64,000 nucleotides of DNA from Patiria pectinifera (Eukaryota > Echinodermata > Asteroidea > Valvatida > Asterinidae), in NCBI GenBank assembly GCA_029964075.1, contig CM057142.1, positions 4,107,770 to 4,171,769 of the forward strand, written 5' to 3'. The notes beneath the pieces are model-generated. The model did no database searches. It saw only the letters and a program-made list of their open reading frames with translations, and had not been told where the DNA came from. The translations under genes and the position numbers were made by a program. Each line of letters opens with the position of its first letter. Positions within the stretch are counted from its first letter, which is position 1. Of the stretch, positions 34,551 through 44,888 are shown piece after piece.

Positions 34551-35040
34551 ATGTCTTCAGCTTCGGAGGTAAAATCACTTTCCAACGAAATTAAATTGAA
34601 AACTATCGAAATGCACACCGCTGGTGAGCCACTTCGAGTCGTAGTATCGGGCTACCCAGAATTCGAGGGGAAAACTATCTTAGAAAAGCGTCGGTTTGCG
34701 CGAGAAAAGTTGGATCACCTTCGCAAAATGTTGATGTTTGAACCGCGCGGCCACTACGATATGTACGGGGCGATCCTGGTAGAACCTGACGTACCGGGCG
34801 CCGATCTCGCCGTACTGTTTACCCACAATGAGGGCTACGGCACAATGTGTGGTCACGGAGTCATTGCCCTGGGCAGATATGCTGTAGATCATGGGGTTGT
34901 CGTGCCAAAGCAGCCAGAGACCGAAGTAGGCGTGCAGTGTCCTTGTGGTCTGGTCAAGGCATTCGTGGAGTACGACGAGGAGAGGAAGAAGACCGGTCAA
35001 GTGAGATTCCACAGCGTACCTGCGTTTGCGCTTGCACTTG
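34551..35040 (+). CDS. L3HYPDH: Racemase-family exon 1 (first catalytic Cys)
   Basis: Encodes residues 1-163 plus the first base of Asp164. It ends at donor GTAAATGAT. Cys100 lies in MCGHG. Read-through into the intron would add only Gly-Lys before an in-frame TGA, so intron retention truncates the protein before the second catalytic site. Confidence 0.95.
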
Positions 35041-38000
35041 GTAAATGATTAGTCCGAGTAACTTGGACCCAACTTATCGACTTTTTTAACATTTGGACAT
35101 GGTCTCTCGATAGGATCCAAGCTAACCGCGAGCTGGACAACACCGTCCCAAAAACCAACATTTTCCAACAAAAAACATCAGATTTCACCTTCAAAACGGC
35201 CTCCAAATATAGATATGCCACCTGAGGTACAAGTAGACATCGATGATTAAGGTGGTTGTACTGAAGTTTACTTACGATCCGGAAAAAAGTGAAATTTTCC
35301 GTTCATTTTGGAGAGCTCCCCTCGCGATCTTGAACACGTTAAATTTCCGATCGTGTTTAATGTTTGAACGACGCGATTTCTTCTTCATGAGCGTACTTTC
35401 GATGGTCCCCGTATCCCGAGTGCGATTCCGTTACCGAGCGCGCGCGATGCATCGATTATGATAATGCACATGTATGTGTTTACAAACGTGATCATTATCA
35501 TAATCGATGCATCGCGCGCGCTCGGTAACGGAATCGCACTCGGGATACGGGGACCATCGAATGTACGCTGGGCATGAAGAAGAAATCGCGTCGTTCAAAC
35601 ATTAAACACGATCGGAAATTTAACGTGTTCAAGATCGCGAGGGGAGCTCTCCGAAATAAACGGGAAATTTCACTTTTTTTCCGGATCGTAAGTAAACTTC
35701 AGTACAACCATCTTAATCATCGATGTCTACTTGTACCTCAGGTGGCATATCTGGTAATTTGGAGGCCATTTTGAAGGTAAAATCTGATGTTTTTTGTTGG
35801 AAAATGTTGGTTTTCGGGACGGTGTTGTCCAGCTCGCGGTATTAGCTTGGACCCTACTATCGCCAGACCATGTCCAAATGTTAAAAAAGGCGATAAGTTG
35901 GGTCCAAGTTACTCGGACTGGTAAATGATGAAGTAGGCTTAGTTTAAATATGCCTAAATTCTGTAGATTTCTTGAAAATAAATAAACTTGCATGTTGCAT
36001 TCTAAATCTAATCTTTGTAAGGGTAGGTGGTGGTGGGGGGGGGGGGGGAAGCAGGTGGTATTATATTTCTGATAATCTGTCAGTGACAGTGTCATGTACA
36101 TGGTCAGATTTAGCATTATTTGTGAAATGTTTTAATGCACTTGGTGTCTTTGGTCGGCATGTTCTTAATTCCTTCTGACCCCTGGTAGTTTTGCAGAACA
36201 TCCTGCAAGTGCAACATGAAAATTAATACCCCCCCAAAAAAAACTCCAATCAAATCAAAAATCGTCCGATCCCCCCAACCCCACCCTGACCCCCCCCTCA
36301 CACCCACACCCCCACCCCGTGTAGTAAAGTGTTCAATTTTGAAAGTGAATTTTCAAAATGCTCTTATTTTAACCAGAATAAGTTTCCTGGGCTGAAATTT
36401 GGAATTAATATCCCTTTTCTAAAACTCTTCCATTTGCGACAAATAAACACACCTTGGAAATTCCTAGTTTTTGAGTAAAACCCATATATCTATTTCGTGA
36501 AAACCTTGTGGAGACCTATTCATCCATAGAAATTGCCCTGTGGAGACCTTTACAATGTTTTGTTCACTATTGTGTGTGAGTCTCCACAAGGCAGCGAGTT
36601 TGTGTAGGCAGGGAACAAAGAAATGTCTCCACAAGGATACAAATTTTGGAATGGGTGGTCAAGCCTTCCGAGTGGGAGTGTGTAGTAGCCTGAATTCCTT
36701 TTATTATTATTGGCAGCTGCACTTACGCAACGCGAGTAGCCAAGCGTGTCCTTCGCCTTATAAAGCAGCATTGGTTACATGCACGAGCCCCCAGTTCCGT
36801 GTTAGCTCAACCGGCAGCAAGACAGGCCTACATCGTCACGCTCCGCAATTCAAGTCTTCTAATTTCATTTATATTAGTCCGTGAGTTTTTGCTTCGTTGC
36901 CGTAGTGAACCGGTTTGGCAGTAGCATACAGCTAATAGGTGAGCTACGGTGACGTCGCATTTAATTATTACCTTTACTGATAACCCAGGTGGTTCCTTTT
37001 ATTTATTCTTCAGCACTTATAAATAAACACAAACCTTATTTAATTTTCATCGGCAAGAAAATACTGCCCAGATTATCTTATAATTTATAGACAAAAGTCT
37101 GTCAAATTTTATTTCCCTTTTTGGCAAAGTTAGCCACATAAACGTAATCTTTTTGGCAAAGTTAGCCACATAAACGTAATCTTTTTGGCAAAAAGTTAGC
37201 CACAGAAATTATTCAATTTATTATTCTAATTTGGCACCCAAAAAAAGTGCAATGGAGCATGACGCGTGCGCACTGCACTGGCAATCAACCGTGACTAGTA
37301 TGAGGTGAACAGTTGAGGTGCCGGTATGCCAGGTGTTCTGCAATTGTGCTGACCCCTGTACCTCTACCATCCAATTGTACTGAAAAGTAAGCACAATAGG
37401 TGGGCATGGACATCCAGACACTTCTAAAATATCCCTACCTTGTTCTTCGAATGATTTTCTTGAAACCAGATGTTTCTTGTGTGTGGAGTGCTGAAACCTA
37501 TAAAGAGTTGCATGCAAAATTAATGATAAGAGCATCGATTGACGTGTAGCACCTCCTGCACCTGTTTCAGAATACTCCTTCACAGGGCTGCAAGTGAGAG
37601 CTGAGAGTGAGAATTCGATGGAGCTTGATCAGAACTAATGTGAGCGGGAAGTGCAAAATCCTAGCGGCCTAGGGTTCAGGTCCCACTCAAGGGCCCTGGA
37701 AAATTTTGGATTCTAGACGCTTTGTGCCATCTGAGGCAATATCTGACCACGTTTACCAATTGTTTGAGCAAAAGATCATCATTAAGGCCTTAACGTCATT
37801 TTTGAGTTTGGAATCAATTATTATTATTTTTTTAGTGTGAGAAATCCTGTGTGGGCATAAGAGCGTGAGAATAATCTGAAATGCGGGAGTCTCACACTGT
37901 GAGAGTTGGAAGGCCTGCCTTCATAAATTCACTGCTCTGAGCTAATCCAACATCCTTTTGACACTTAATTTTTCTTAGATAGTGAAGTGAATGTGGAGGA

Positions 38001-39738
38001 ATACGGCAAACTCAAAGTTGACATCGGTTATGGCGGTGCCTTCTACGCCTTCATCTCGGCCCAAGAGTTTGGTCTAGATGTCAGGAAGAGTCGTGTCCAG
38101 GATATCGTGAAGGCTGCCACTGCCGTCAGCAATGCTGTCAAGGCCCAGCTTCCCATCCAGCATCCTGACAGTGACGGGAATGACCTGGACTTCTTGTATG
38201 GCGTCATTGTGACTGACGGGCAGGATGCATGGAGTGACCAGCCTACTGCTAATATATGCATCTTTGCTGATGCAGCGGTAATAATGTATGCTTTTCACTG
38301 AGCCACAAAGCGTTTGTCTAAAAAGTTCCACTTTTCAAATTTGCACTTGACATCCGTCGTAAAGTGTCTTAATGATCCATCCTGCATGGTTTGAGCTACA
38401 GAGGAACACAAATTAGTGCATCTGAAGCAGCGGTGTAGCTGGGGGGGGGGCACGCCCCCCATAAAAAGAAAATTTGGCATCCTGAGAAAGCACTGCTATA
38501 TGAGTTACCATGATTAGCTGAAAGAACATAAATTCCCTTTTTTCTGCGATTTTGTGCATATTTTTTTACCCAAACTTTTTGCAAGTGGATGTTTATTGTA
38601 ACGTCCCTTGGAAAGCGAATAGCTGTAGTTATTGTGTAATGTTGCCATGAGATACGTTTTGAACAGCGCCCCTATGGGAAGATGGTGTCCAGCCCCAAGG
38701 GCGGATCCAGAACACAATTTTTTTGGGGGGCCAAAAAAAAAATTGATCCCCCAAAAAAGTGGGTCTAAAAAATTACGGCGTGGGGTTCGGGGCCCGCTAG
38801 GGCCCCGAAAAAAATTTGGATTCTAGATGCTCTGTGGTGCGATCTGAGGCAATTTCTGATCACTTTAACCAATTTTTTTTGAGGAAAAGATGGTGGTGTA
38901 CTCATTGCCTGCCTTTATTGCGATGTCACATTAAAAAAAAAAAAAATTGGTTTCGTTTTGGGGGGGGCCATGGCCCCCTTTGGCCCCCCCCCGGCTGGAC
39001 CAGCCCCCGGCCCCTCCCCCCTCACTAGTTGATTTTACGGAGGGCAGTTGTCCGGTGAAAAAAACCTGTCTACCTTTCAGCACGGATGAAATTTTTTGGG
39101 CGCTCCCCCCCCCCCCCATTGTAACCTCAAGCCACCCTCCCCACACGCAAATAAATGTGATACTTCACTAATATGTAACGTCTAATGAGTAGAAAACAAT
39201 TACACACCAAACTGAGGTACATCGCCTCCTTAACAAACTTGTATGTATGTACATCATATGGTCAGATGTACGTTGGATTTTACAGAATTGCCCATTTGCC
39301 AACAAAATTCTCAGACATTTCATCAAGGAAAAGATGAATTCCTATTTCAGCAGCCAAGTTTGAGCATCAAGTCCAATATCAAAATAGTACTCTTCAGTTA
39401 TTGATACAGTTTGTGGAACTATATTTGGAATTGTCACACAAGATTTACTCCCTGCTCTGTAACGCCTCTCGCAGGTGGATCGCAGCCCCTGTGGGTCTGG
39501 TGTGACAGCCCGCATTGCCCTGCAGCATGCCAGAGGCCTGATAGCCCTTCAGCAGAGCCGTAGTTTTGAAAGCGGCGTCACCGGTACCCGGTTCACCGGT
39601 AAGGCCATCAAGACGACCAAATGTGGCTCCGTAGACGCAGTCATTGTGGAAGTCGCCGGAAGAGCAAACTACACAGGGGAGGCCACCTTTACTGTCGAGG
39701 ACGACGACCCAGTTGGATGTGGGTTTTTACTCAGGTAG
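34551..39738 (+). CDS. L3HYPDH: Proline racemase family enzyme (L3HYPDH-like) with Cys/Cys active site
   Basis: The coding sequence joins 34551..35040, 37979..38277 and 39475..39738. It has 1053 nt and encodes 350 residues; human L3HYPDH has 354. All junctions have GT/AG ends and consistent phases. Motifs in order are MHTAGEPLRVV (residues 21-31), RRFAREKLDHLRKMLMFEPR (47-66), MCGHG with Cys100, YGGAFYAF, and DRSPCGSGVTAR with Cys269. The match to vertebrate L3HYPDH runs to the C-terminal DDDP..GFLL. That enzyme dehydrates trans-3-hydroxy-L-proline and has Thr at the second catalytic position. Cys at both positions is the arrangement of proline racemases and 4-hydroxyproline 2-epimerases, so racemase or epimerase activity is inferred. 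The start at 34551 has A at -3. An in-frame ATG at 34533 with a weak context would add six residues. Intron 1 carries a fold-back transposon directly at the donor. Confidence 0.93.
35050..35920. mobile_element. 871-bp fold-back element inserted at a splice donor
   Basis: The left end is TAGTCCGAGTAACTTGGACC and the right end is its complement, ending GGACTG. The two arms are nearly identical inverted copies along their full length, meeting near 35470 around a short spacer with CACATGTATGTG. GTAAATGAT occurs at 35041..35049 and 35921..35929 as a 9-bp duplication. TAG ends, near-complete palindromy and 9-bp duplications fit a non-autonomous Mutator-like fold-back. No transposase is present; the small open frames are mirror images of each other. 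Confidence 0.92.
37117..37205 (+). repeat. 32-bp tandem repeat, about 2.8 copies
   Basis: Units starting CTTTTTGGCAAAGTTAGCC begin at 37117, 37149 and 37181. The third has two extra A bases and is cut short. It lies in intron 1 of the racemase-family gene. Confidence 0.9.
37979..38277 (+). CDS. L3HYPDH: Racemase-family exon 2
   Basis: Encodes the rest of Asp164 to residue 263. It runs from acceptor TTTTTCTTAG to donor GTAATA. It contains DIGYGGAFYAF, a substrate-pocket block of the family, the SAVxxAVKAQ-like helix and HPDSDGNDLDFLYG. It ends FADAA, which runs straight into exon 3's VDRSPCG. Confidence 0.95.
38690..39010. mobile_element. hAT-like G/C-run element in intron 2 of the racemase-family gene
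   Basis: Begins CCAAGGGCGGATCCAG, followed by a GGGGTTCGGGGCCC hairpin, the GATTCTAGATGCTCTGTGG repeat and runs of G and C. No clean right end or 8-bp duplication was found. A further C-run lies at 39106..39118. Confidence 0.55.
39475..39738 (+). CDS. L3HYPDH: Racemase-family exon 3 (second catalytic Cys, stop)
   Basis: Encodes residues 264-350 after acceptor CTCGCAG, phase 0, ending GFLLR and TAG. The codon at the second catalytic position is TGT (Cys269) in DRSPCGSGVTAR. The remaining sequence, including FTGKAIKTTKCGS and VEDDDP, is normal for the L3HYPDH branch. Confidence 0.96.
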   Translation: MDRSPCGSGVTARIALQHARGLIALQQSRSFESGVTGTRFTGKAIKTTKCGSVDAVIVEVAGRANYTGEATFTVEDDDPVGCGFLLR

Positions 39739-40441
39739 ATCAAGAACACAATGGAGGCTATAAGGCCGCCGGCTTGCAGTTTACAAGCAGCTATGGAAGC
39801 GGCTGAGGCCACTCCCCATAGCGGTGTGCCATTATCAGCCGTGGCCAAGTAATTCAGATGCGGATAATATGTGCATATATTTGCTTTGTTAAAGACATAG
39901 TCCATCATTTGTAATTTGTGCATTTTGTTCGTTTGAAGCAAGAAAGTTTTTAAAATCTAATGAAGGATACTGAACAACTAACCTGATGAAGTTTCAGCTC
40001 AGCTTCAGCTGTATATTCTGAGAAAAACAGCATTCTAGGATCTCAATTTCAAATCAAAAGTTGCTAAATCATGTTTTGAATTGTTTTGAATTGCAGCTTT
40101 ACGCGATGTTGCGCACTGATCCGACGAATAATAGCAACCGCGCGCGCCTGTGCGTCGTGCCAATGCTTGCGCGCGCTGCGCCTAATAACAAAACGAACAA
40201 CTAATTTAAATTTTCCTACGGTGCTTCTTAAGACGCACCGTTGGAAATGCCTTCTTTCCTTGAAATTCTTCAAAAGTTTAGTCCCCTTATTATCTTTCAA
40301 CCAGTAAAGTGAAAACGTTTTAAATGTTTTAAATCGGATGGCCAAAAGTGGAGATATTTTATGGGTAAAAATGCAGTACATAATCTTATTATATTCTTTA
40401 TGTAGCTGTGGCACACTGTCCATGTTCAACTAACCAATAAA
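39739..40441 (+). other. 3' flank of the racemase-family gene
   Basis: Likely 3' UTR and flank. The first AATAAA seen is at 40436..40441, right at the start of the LINE fragment, so transcripts may end close to it. A CpG-rich patch (GCGCGCGCC words) lies at 40135..40180. No other gene is visible. Confidence 0.4.
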
Positions 40442-42020
40442 AACGGCTATCATAAGACCTCTGTTTAAAAAGTCTGGATTGGATCCAAAGGAATTGTGTA
40501 ATTACAGGCCTGTGTCAAATGTTCCTTTTGTTGGTAAATTAATCGAGAAAATAGCTGCTGACCAGCTTCATGCATATTTGGTTCGATTCTCATTGTTATC
40601 CAATTTTCAGTCAGCTTATCGGCAGTATCACAGTACTGAGTCAGCACTGTTGAAAGTTCAAAACGATATTTTGATTTCACTTGACAATCGGAAAGAGGTT
40701 ATTTTAGTTATGCTTGACTTGACTGCCGCTTTCGATACCATTGATCAGTCCATTTTACTTCATAGATTGGAAAACAGGTAGGCCTATGGGATTACAGATT
40801 TAGCGCTCTAGTGGTTCACTTCCTATTTAGTGGGTCGTACCCAAAGGATTTGCATTGGGTCAGCAAAGTCAGAGTTAAATCCTTTGCTTTTTGGTGTGCC
40901 ACAGGGAAGTGTACTTGGGCCAATTTTGTTCACATTATACCTTGCACCGTTAGACGATATTTTCAAGAAACATGACATGATGACACCCAGCTGTACGTAT
41001 CCTGTAAGAATGGTAATAATTCAAAGACTCATCTTGAAGCATGTGTTAAGGAAATTAGACAATGGATGTTTTTGAACAAGCTTAGTTTCAATGATTCGAA
41101 GACTGAGGTGATTCATTTTCATTCCTCGTTTCGTAAATGTGACCTTTTGTCAGGTTTGCACGTTGGAAATAATGATATTACTCCTAGCACAGTCATTAAG
41201 AATCTCGGTGTGTATTTTGATAATCACCGTAATATATGGCTACTCATGTCTCTAAAATGTGCCAATCAGGATATTTTGCTTTGCACCGCATTAGCAAAAT
41301 TCGCAATGTTTTAGATCGCACCACTACTGAACGACTTATTCATGCCTTCATTACGTCACGACTGGATTATTGCAATAGCCTGCTTTATGGCCTTCCTGAC
41401 TATTTAATCCATAGGCTACAATTAGTTCAAAACTCTCGTCTTATTACCCATACTAAGAAATATCAGCACAGTACCCCTGTTCTCCAAAGTCTTCACTGGA
41501 TTCCAGTGGCACAGCGTATTGAGTTCAAGATCCTTATCTTGGTTTATAAAATCTTACATAAACACGCACCTGGTTATTTGTTGGATTTGTTGACAGTTCG
41601 GGAAAGTTCTATAGCCACTCGCTCCTCCAATGAAACACGCTTAGTCCAGCCCCGTTTCAATCAAAATCATTATGGCATGCGTGCCTTTTCAGTAGCAGCA
41701 CCCAGTATATGGAATAAGCTTCCTTATTTTATTCGGAACGCACCTTCTTTTTTATCTTTTAAGTCAGCACTAAAAACGTATTACTTCCGTCAGGTTTTTA
41801 AATAACATTCATGATGATTGACTGATTGTGGTTTTAATGTATTTTTAATGAGTTTTACTTGGTATTTAAATCAATAGATTGGTGATGTATTAATATTTTT
41901 AATGAGCTTTTTAAGTGTATTTAATGACATTTGTTTTATTAACTTTGTAAAGCGCATTGAGATTGTGTCAATGATGTAATGCGCTATATAAGAATTAATT
42001 ATTATTATTATTATTAATAA
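40442..42020 (+). pseudogene. Decayed 5'-truncated LINE reverse transcriptase
   Basis: Reverse-transcriptase fragments appear in order: NYRPVSNVPFVGKLIEKIAA, LLSNFQSAYRQYHSTESALL, VMLDLTAAFDTID, FGVPQGSVLGPILFTLYL, then SRLDYCNSLLYGLP and a C-terminal domain ending near 41805. The frame has in-frame stops after LHRLENR and near 40809, and shifts at about 40975 and 41235. The catalytic YADD box is broken: a short deletion leaves only DDTQLY in another frame. The AT-rich tail ends in an (ATT)n run after GCGCTATATAAG. A CR1/L2/Jockey-type element is likely. It is a dead copy. Confidence 0.9.
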
Positions 42021-43160
42021 GTGAATGCCACATGACGTCATCTACATTGACACAGCGCGGCGCGATCTGTTCCGCACTTGATTGAGTCGCGCTGGATTTC
42101 CACAATCTTTTCAGTACTCCAAAAATTGATCCGAAACTATATATTTCCGTTGGCTGATAGACATCAGAATATCATGAACCTTTCTGAAATTAAGCTCAAA
42201 AATAATCGCACCAAATATTGTTTCAATCTGTGAGGGTCGCGTCCAAAATCGTGTTGAATTGACACGGAATGACCCAAGTGCAGATGACCCCGATGACCGT
42301 GGGTTCACACACAAACAGGTATATGCACTGTGAATGGAGCCCCTCCTTGCATTTTTAGCGATATCTTCCGAACTGATTGTCTGATTTATTAGATTTTTGG
42401 TTAGTATATTCCCAAGATATCAGGATTTATGACAGGTAAATTTCATTTTTGTAACCTGTGCAGTTTTTTAAGTTACGATTTTATAAAGATGGCCGTCGTG
42501 TCGAGGCTGTTGTGTTTGTCCACAGGGAAAAGTCATTTGACAAAAAAGCCTAAAGAGGATAAATACTACAAATAACACTACTTATTGTTCTAGTTTCTTT
42601 TTTGAAACTCAGTGACCATGTTTATTATCAATATTCGGACAAATTCGCATCTAATGTGTCTGCATTCAAAGCGACAGTTACTCTAACAATATTTAAGATG
42701 CTCTGCATATGTATGTATTCACTATTGTGGGGAAAGAATAATTTATTTTCATAAATAATGTGACAATTTCAGGTTTTTTTAAAAGAATTAATAAAAAAAA
42801 ACCCAGTTTAATGGTACCGGTACTATATTCAGTATCCTTTCATTTTTATAAATAAAATTTGCACCTGATGGGTGAAGTATTTAAAAGTAGTAACATTAAA
42901 AAGTCTTGGCAGTTTTATAATTCACTTAATTTCGTTTAAATATATTGTGTGTCTTATATGTTTATCTTTACATTTTTCTAAACCTCATATTGAATTATAA
43001 AAATAATGATTGTCCTTACTACAATTTTACTGAATTTTAAACAAATTCATGAAAGGTAATCAGAGTAGAACATGGCTATTGTTAAATACTTTGTATGATC
43101 ATGGTGGAAGGAACACAGCTTTTTTCATAACAGATTAAATGCACTTTTTTCAGAAAACAG
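42021..43160. other. AT-rich stretch with nothing recognised
   Basis: No exon-like or repeat structure was seen. The open frame at 42111..42314 on the minus strand has no recognisable motif. Confidence 0.4.
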
Positions 43161-43164
43161 CATG

Positions 43165-43262
43165 TGGGAATAAATTCTCAAACTAAGAGAATGGTTCTGA
43201 AAAGAACCAGAGGTATAAACTCGACGTTCCGGTCAGTATGCTCTGACCGTCTTCAGGATGAA
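43165..43262 (-). repeat. Histone-stem-loop-like family, copy B (half)
   Basis: The minus strand reads CCTGAAGACGGTCAG, six bases, CTGACCGGAACGTCGAG, then GGTTCTTTTCAGAACC at 43193..43208. It is almost identical to copy A up to the centre, where it stops, so only one arm is present. Confidence 0.7.
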
Positions 43263-43588
43263 AGTTTTTGATGAAAGTTTGCAAACAACTTTCAATCTAC
43301 AAGTACACACTGGCAGACCTCTAGTTGCTTATGGTAAAGTACTATTCAGAATGAGGCTGCCAAAAGTGTTCTTTTTTTAATGTAAGGTAAGAACAGTAAG
43401 AATAGGGAATACCATGTGACACACCCCCAGCCAATCAAGAGACAGAATCTATGGGTTAGGAGTGATATGGTTCATTATGCTGCATTCGTTAGGAGGAACT
43501 GTCTACACATATCCCGATACCTCTGCAGCGGCTCAATCTGGAGTTTCATCCCCATATGGCGATTATTTTTTTAACGTCCAGTTATGTG

Positions 43589-44690
43589 TCATCGTGCACC
43601 CTCGGAAATCAACTTCTAATCAACGTCTATAGCTCAGACAAAATGCGTAGAAAACGATTTGCTATGTTAAAAAATTCAAAAAATGTCCCACGTATTGTTT
43701 TTATGCAAATTAGTGCCGCCATTACCGAAAGATCTATTTTTTACTATATCTTAGCAAATATTGCAGATAACTGAATAAATTAGGTGTCTAAACCCATTTT
43801 TTTCAAGGTCAGAAATCACAATAAAACTATTCTTGAAGTGACCACATGTGTCTGTGGCGTAGGAATATGCAAATTAGTGCCGCTAACAACAGAAAATCAT
43901 GTTTTTGGCATATCTCGGCCAATACAGCACATAACTACACAAGTAAGGTGTCTAAACCCATGTTTTGAGGGTCAAGTATCATTAGAAGACCATTCATGAA
44001 GTAACTGTGTGTCTTTGGCATGAAAATATGTAAATTCTAAAGTGCTGGTTTATCAAAAATCAGTGATTTTCAGCCAACATTTTATTCAATTTCAGCCAAT
44101 ATTACAGTTTATTTTGAATATGATGGCTTAAAATCAACTTTGATCATGCATTAGTGCTTATCAAAAACCAATCAGTCAACATTAGCTACAAAATTGACTG
44201 AGATCATTGGCTAAAAATCAAATTTCTGATAAATCGGCACTTGAGAATTTACATATTTACCTGCCAAGGACACACATAGTTACTTCGTGAATGGTCTTCT
44301 GATGAGGCTGACCCTCAAAACATGGGTCCAGTAGACATCTTATTTGTGTAGTAATGTGCTATATTGGTCGAGCTTTGCCAAAACCATAATTTTGCGGTAT
44401 TAGCGGCACTAATTTGCATATTCCTACGCCACAGACACATGTGGTCACTTCAAGAATAGTTTTATTGTGATTTCGGACCTTGAAAGAATAGGTTTAGACA
44501 CCTAATGTATTCAGTTATCTGCAATATTTGCTAAGATATAGTGAAAACTAGATTTTTCGGTAATGGCGGAACTAATTTGCATAAAACAATACCCGGGACA
44601 GTAATTTTTTTTTTTAACATAGCAAATCGTTTTCTACGCATTTTTCTGGTCTAAAGACGTCAATTAGAAGCTGATTTCCGAGGGTGCACG
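43589..44690. mobile_element. 1.1-kb fold-back element beyond the SLC16-like stop codon
   Basis: Left arm ATCGTGCACCCTCGGAAATC pairs with its complement at 44671..44690. Shared inverted blocks include AATTTGCATATTCCTACGCC (complement of 43859..43878) and GACACACATAGTTACTTC (complement near 44005). The centre is around 44140, within diverged TTTTCAGCCAA repeats. It is non-coding. Its right edge is about 75 bp past the stop at 44764, so it may form part of that gene's 3' UTR. Confidence 0.8.
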
Positions 44691-44763
44691 ATAACCCCTT
44701 CCTCCCACTAAACTAATGGAACGGGTTAGCTTTCATTCCCGCCGGCCGCAGGCCCCTTCAATT

Positions 44764-44888
44764 TCATCGTTGCCTTTGTTTGGCGTAAATAACATCATCA
44801 ATTACTAACAAGGGAATTGCTAGCAACGTCAGTCCACCATACATACAGAACGATATGCTGAAACTCCTTGACCATTCATATACCAATC
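44764..44888 (-). CDS. SLC16-like exon 4 (last helix and stop)
   Basis: Encodes residues 412-452 after acceptor GCCCAACAG. The sequence begins LVYEWSRSFSISFCMYGG, continues through a hydrophobic helix and ends with the basic YAKQRQR and TGA. The exon is too short to stand out alone. Phase and the closing basic tail support it. Confidence 0.85.

Noticed and set aside
37117..37205. CRISPR-like array
   Set aside because: The three 32-bp units are directly adjacent with no unique spacers and lie in an animal intron.
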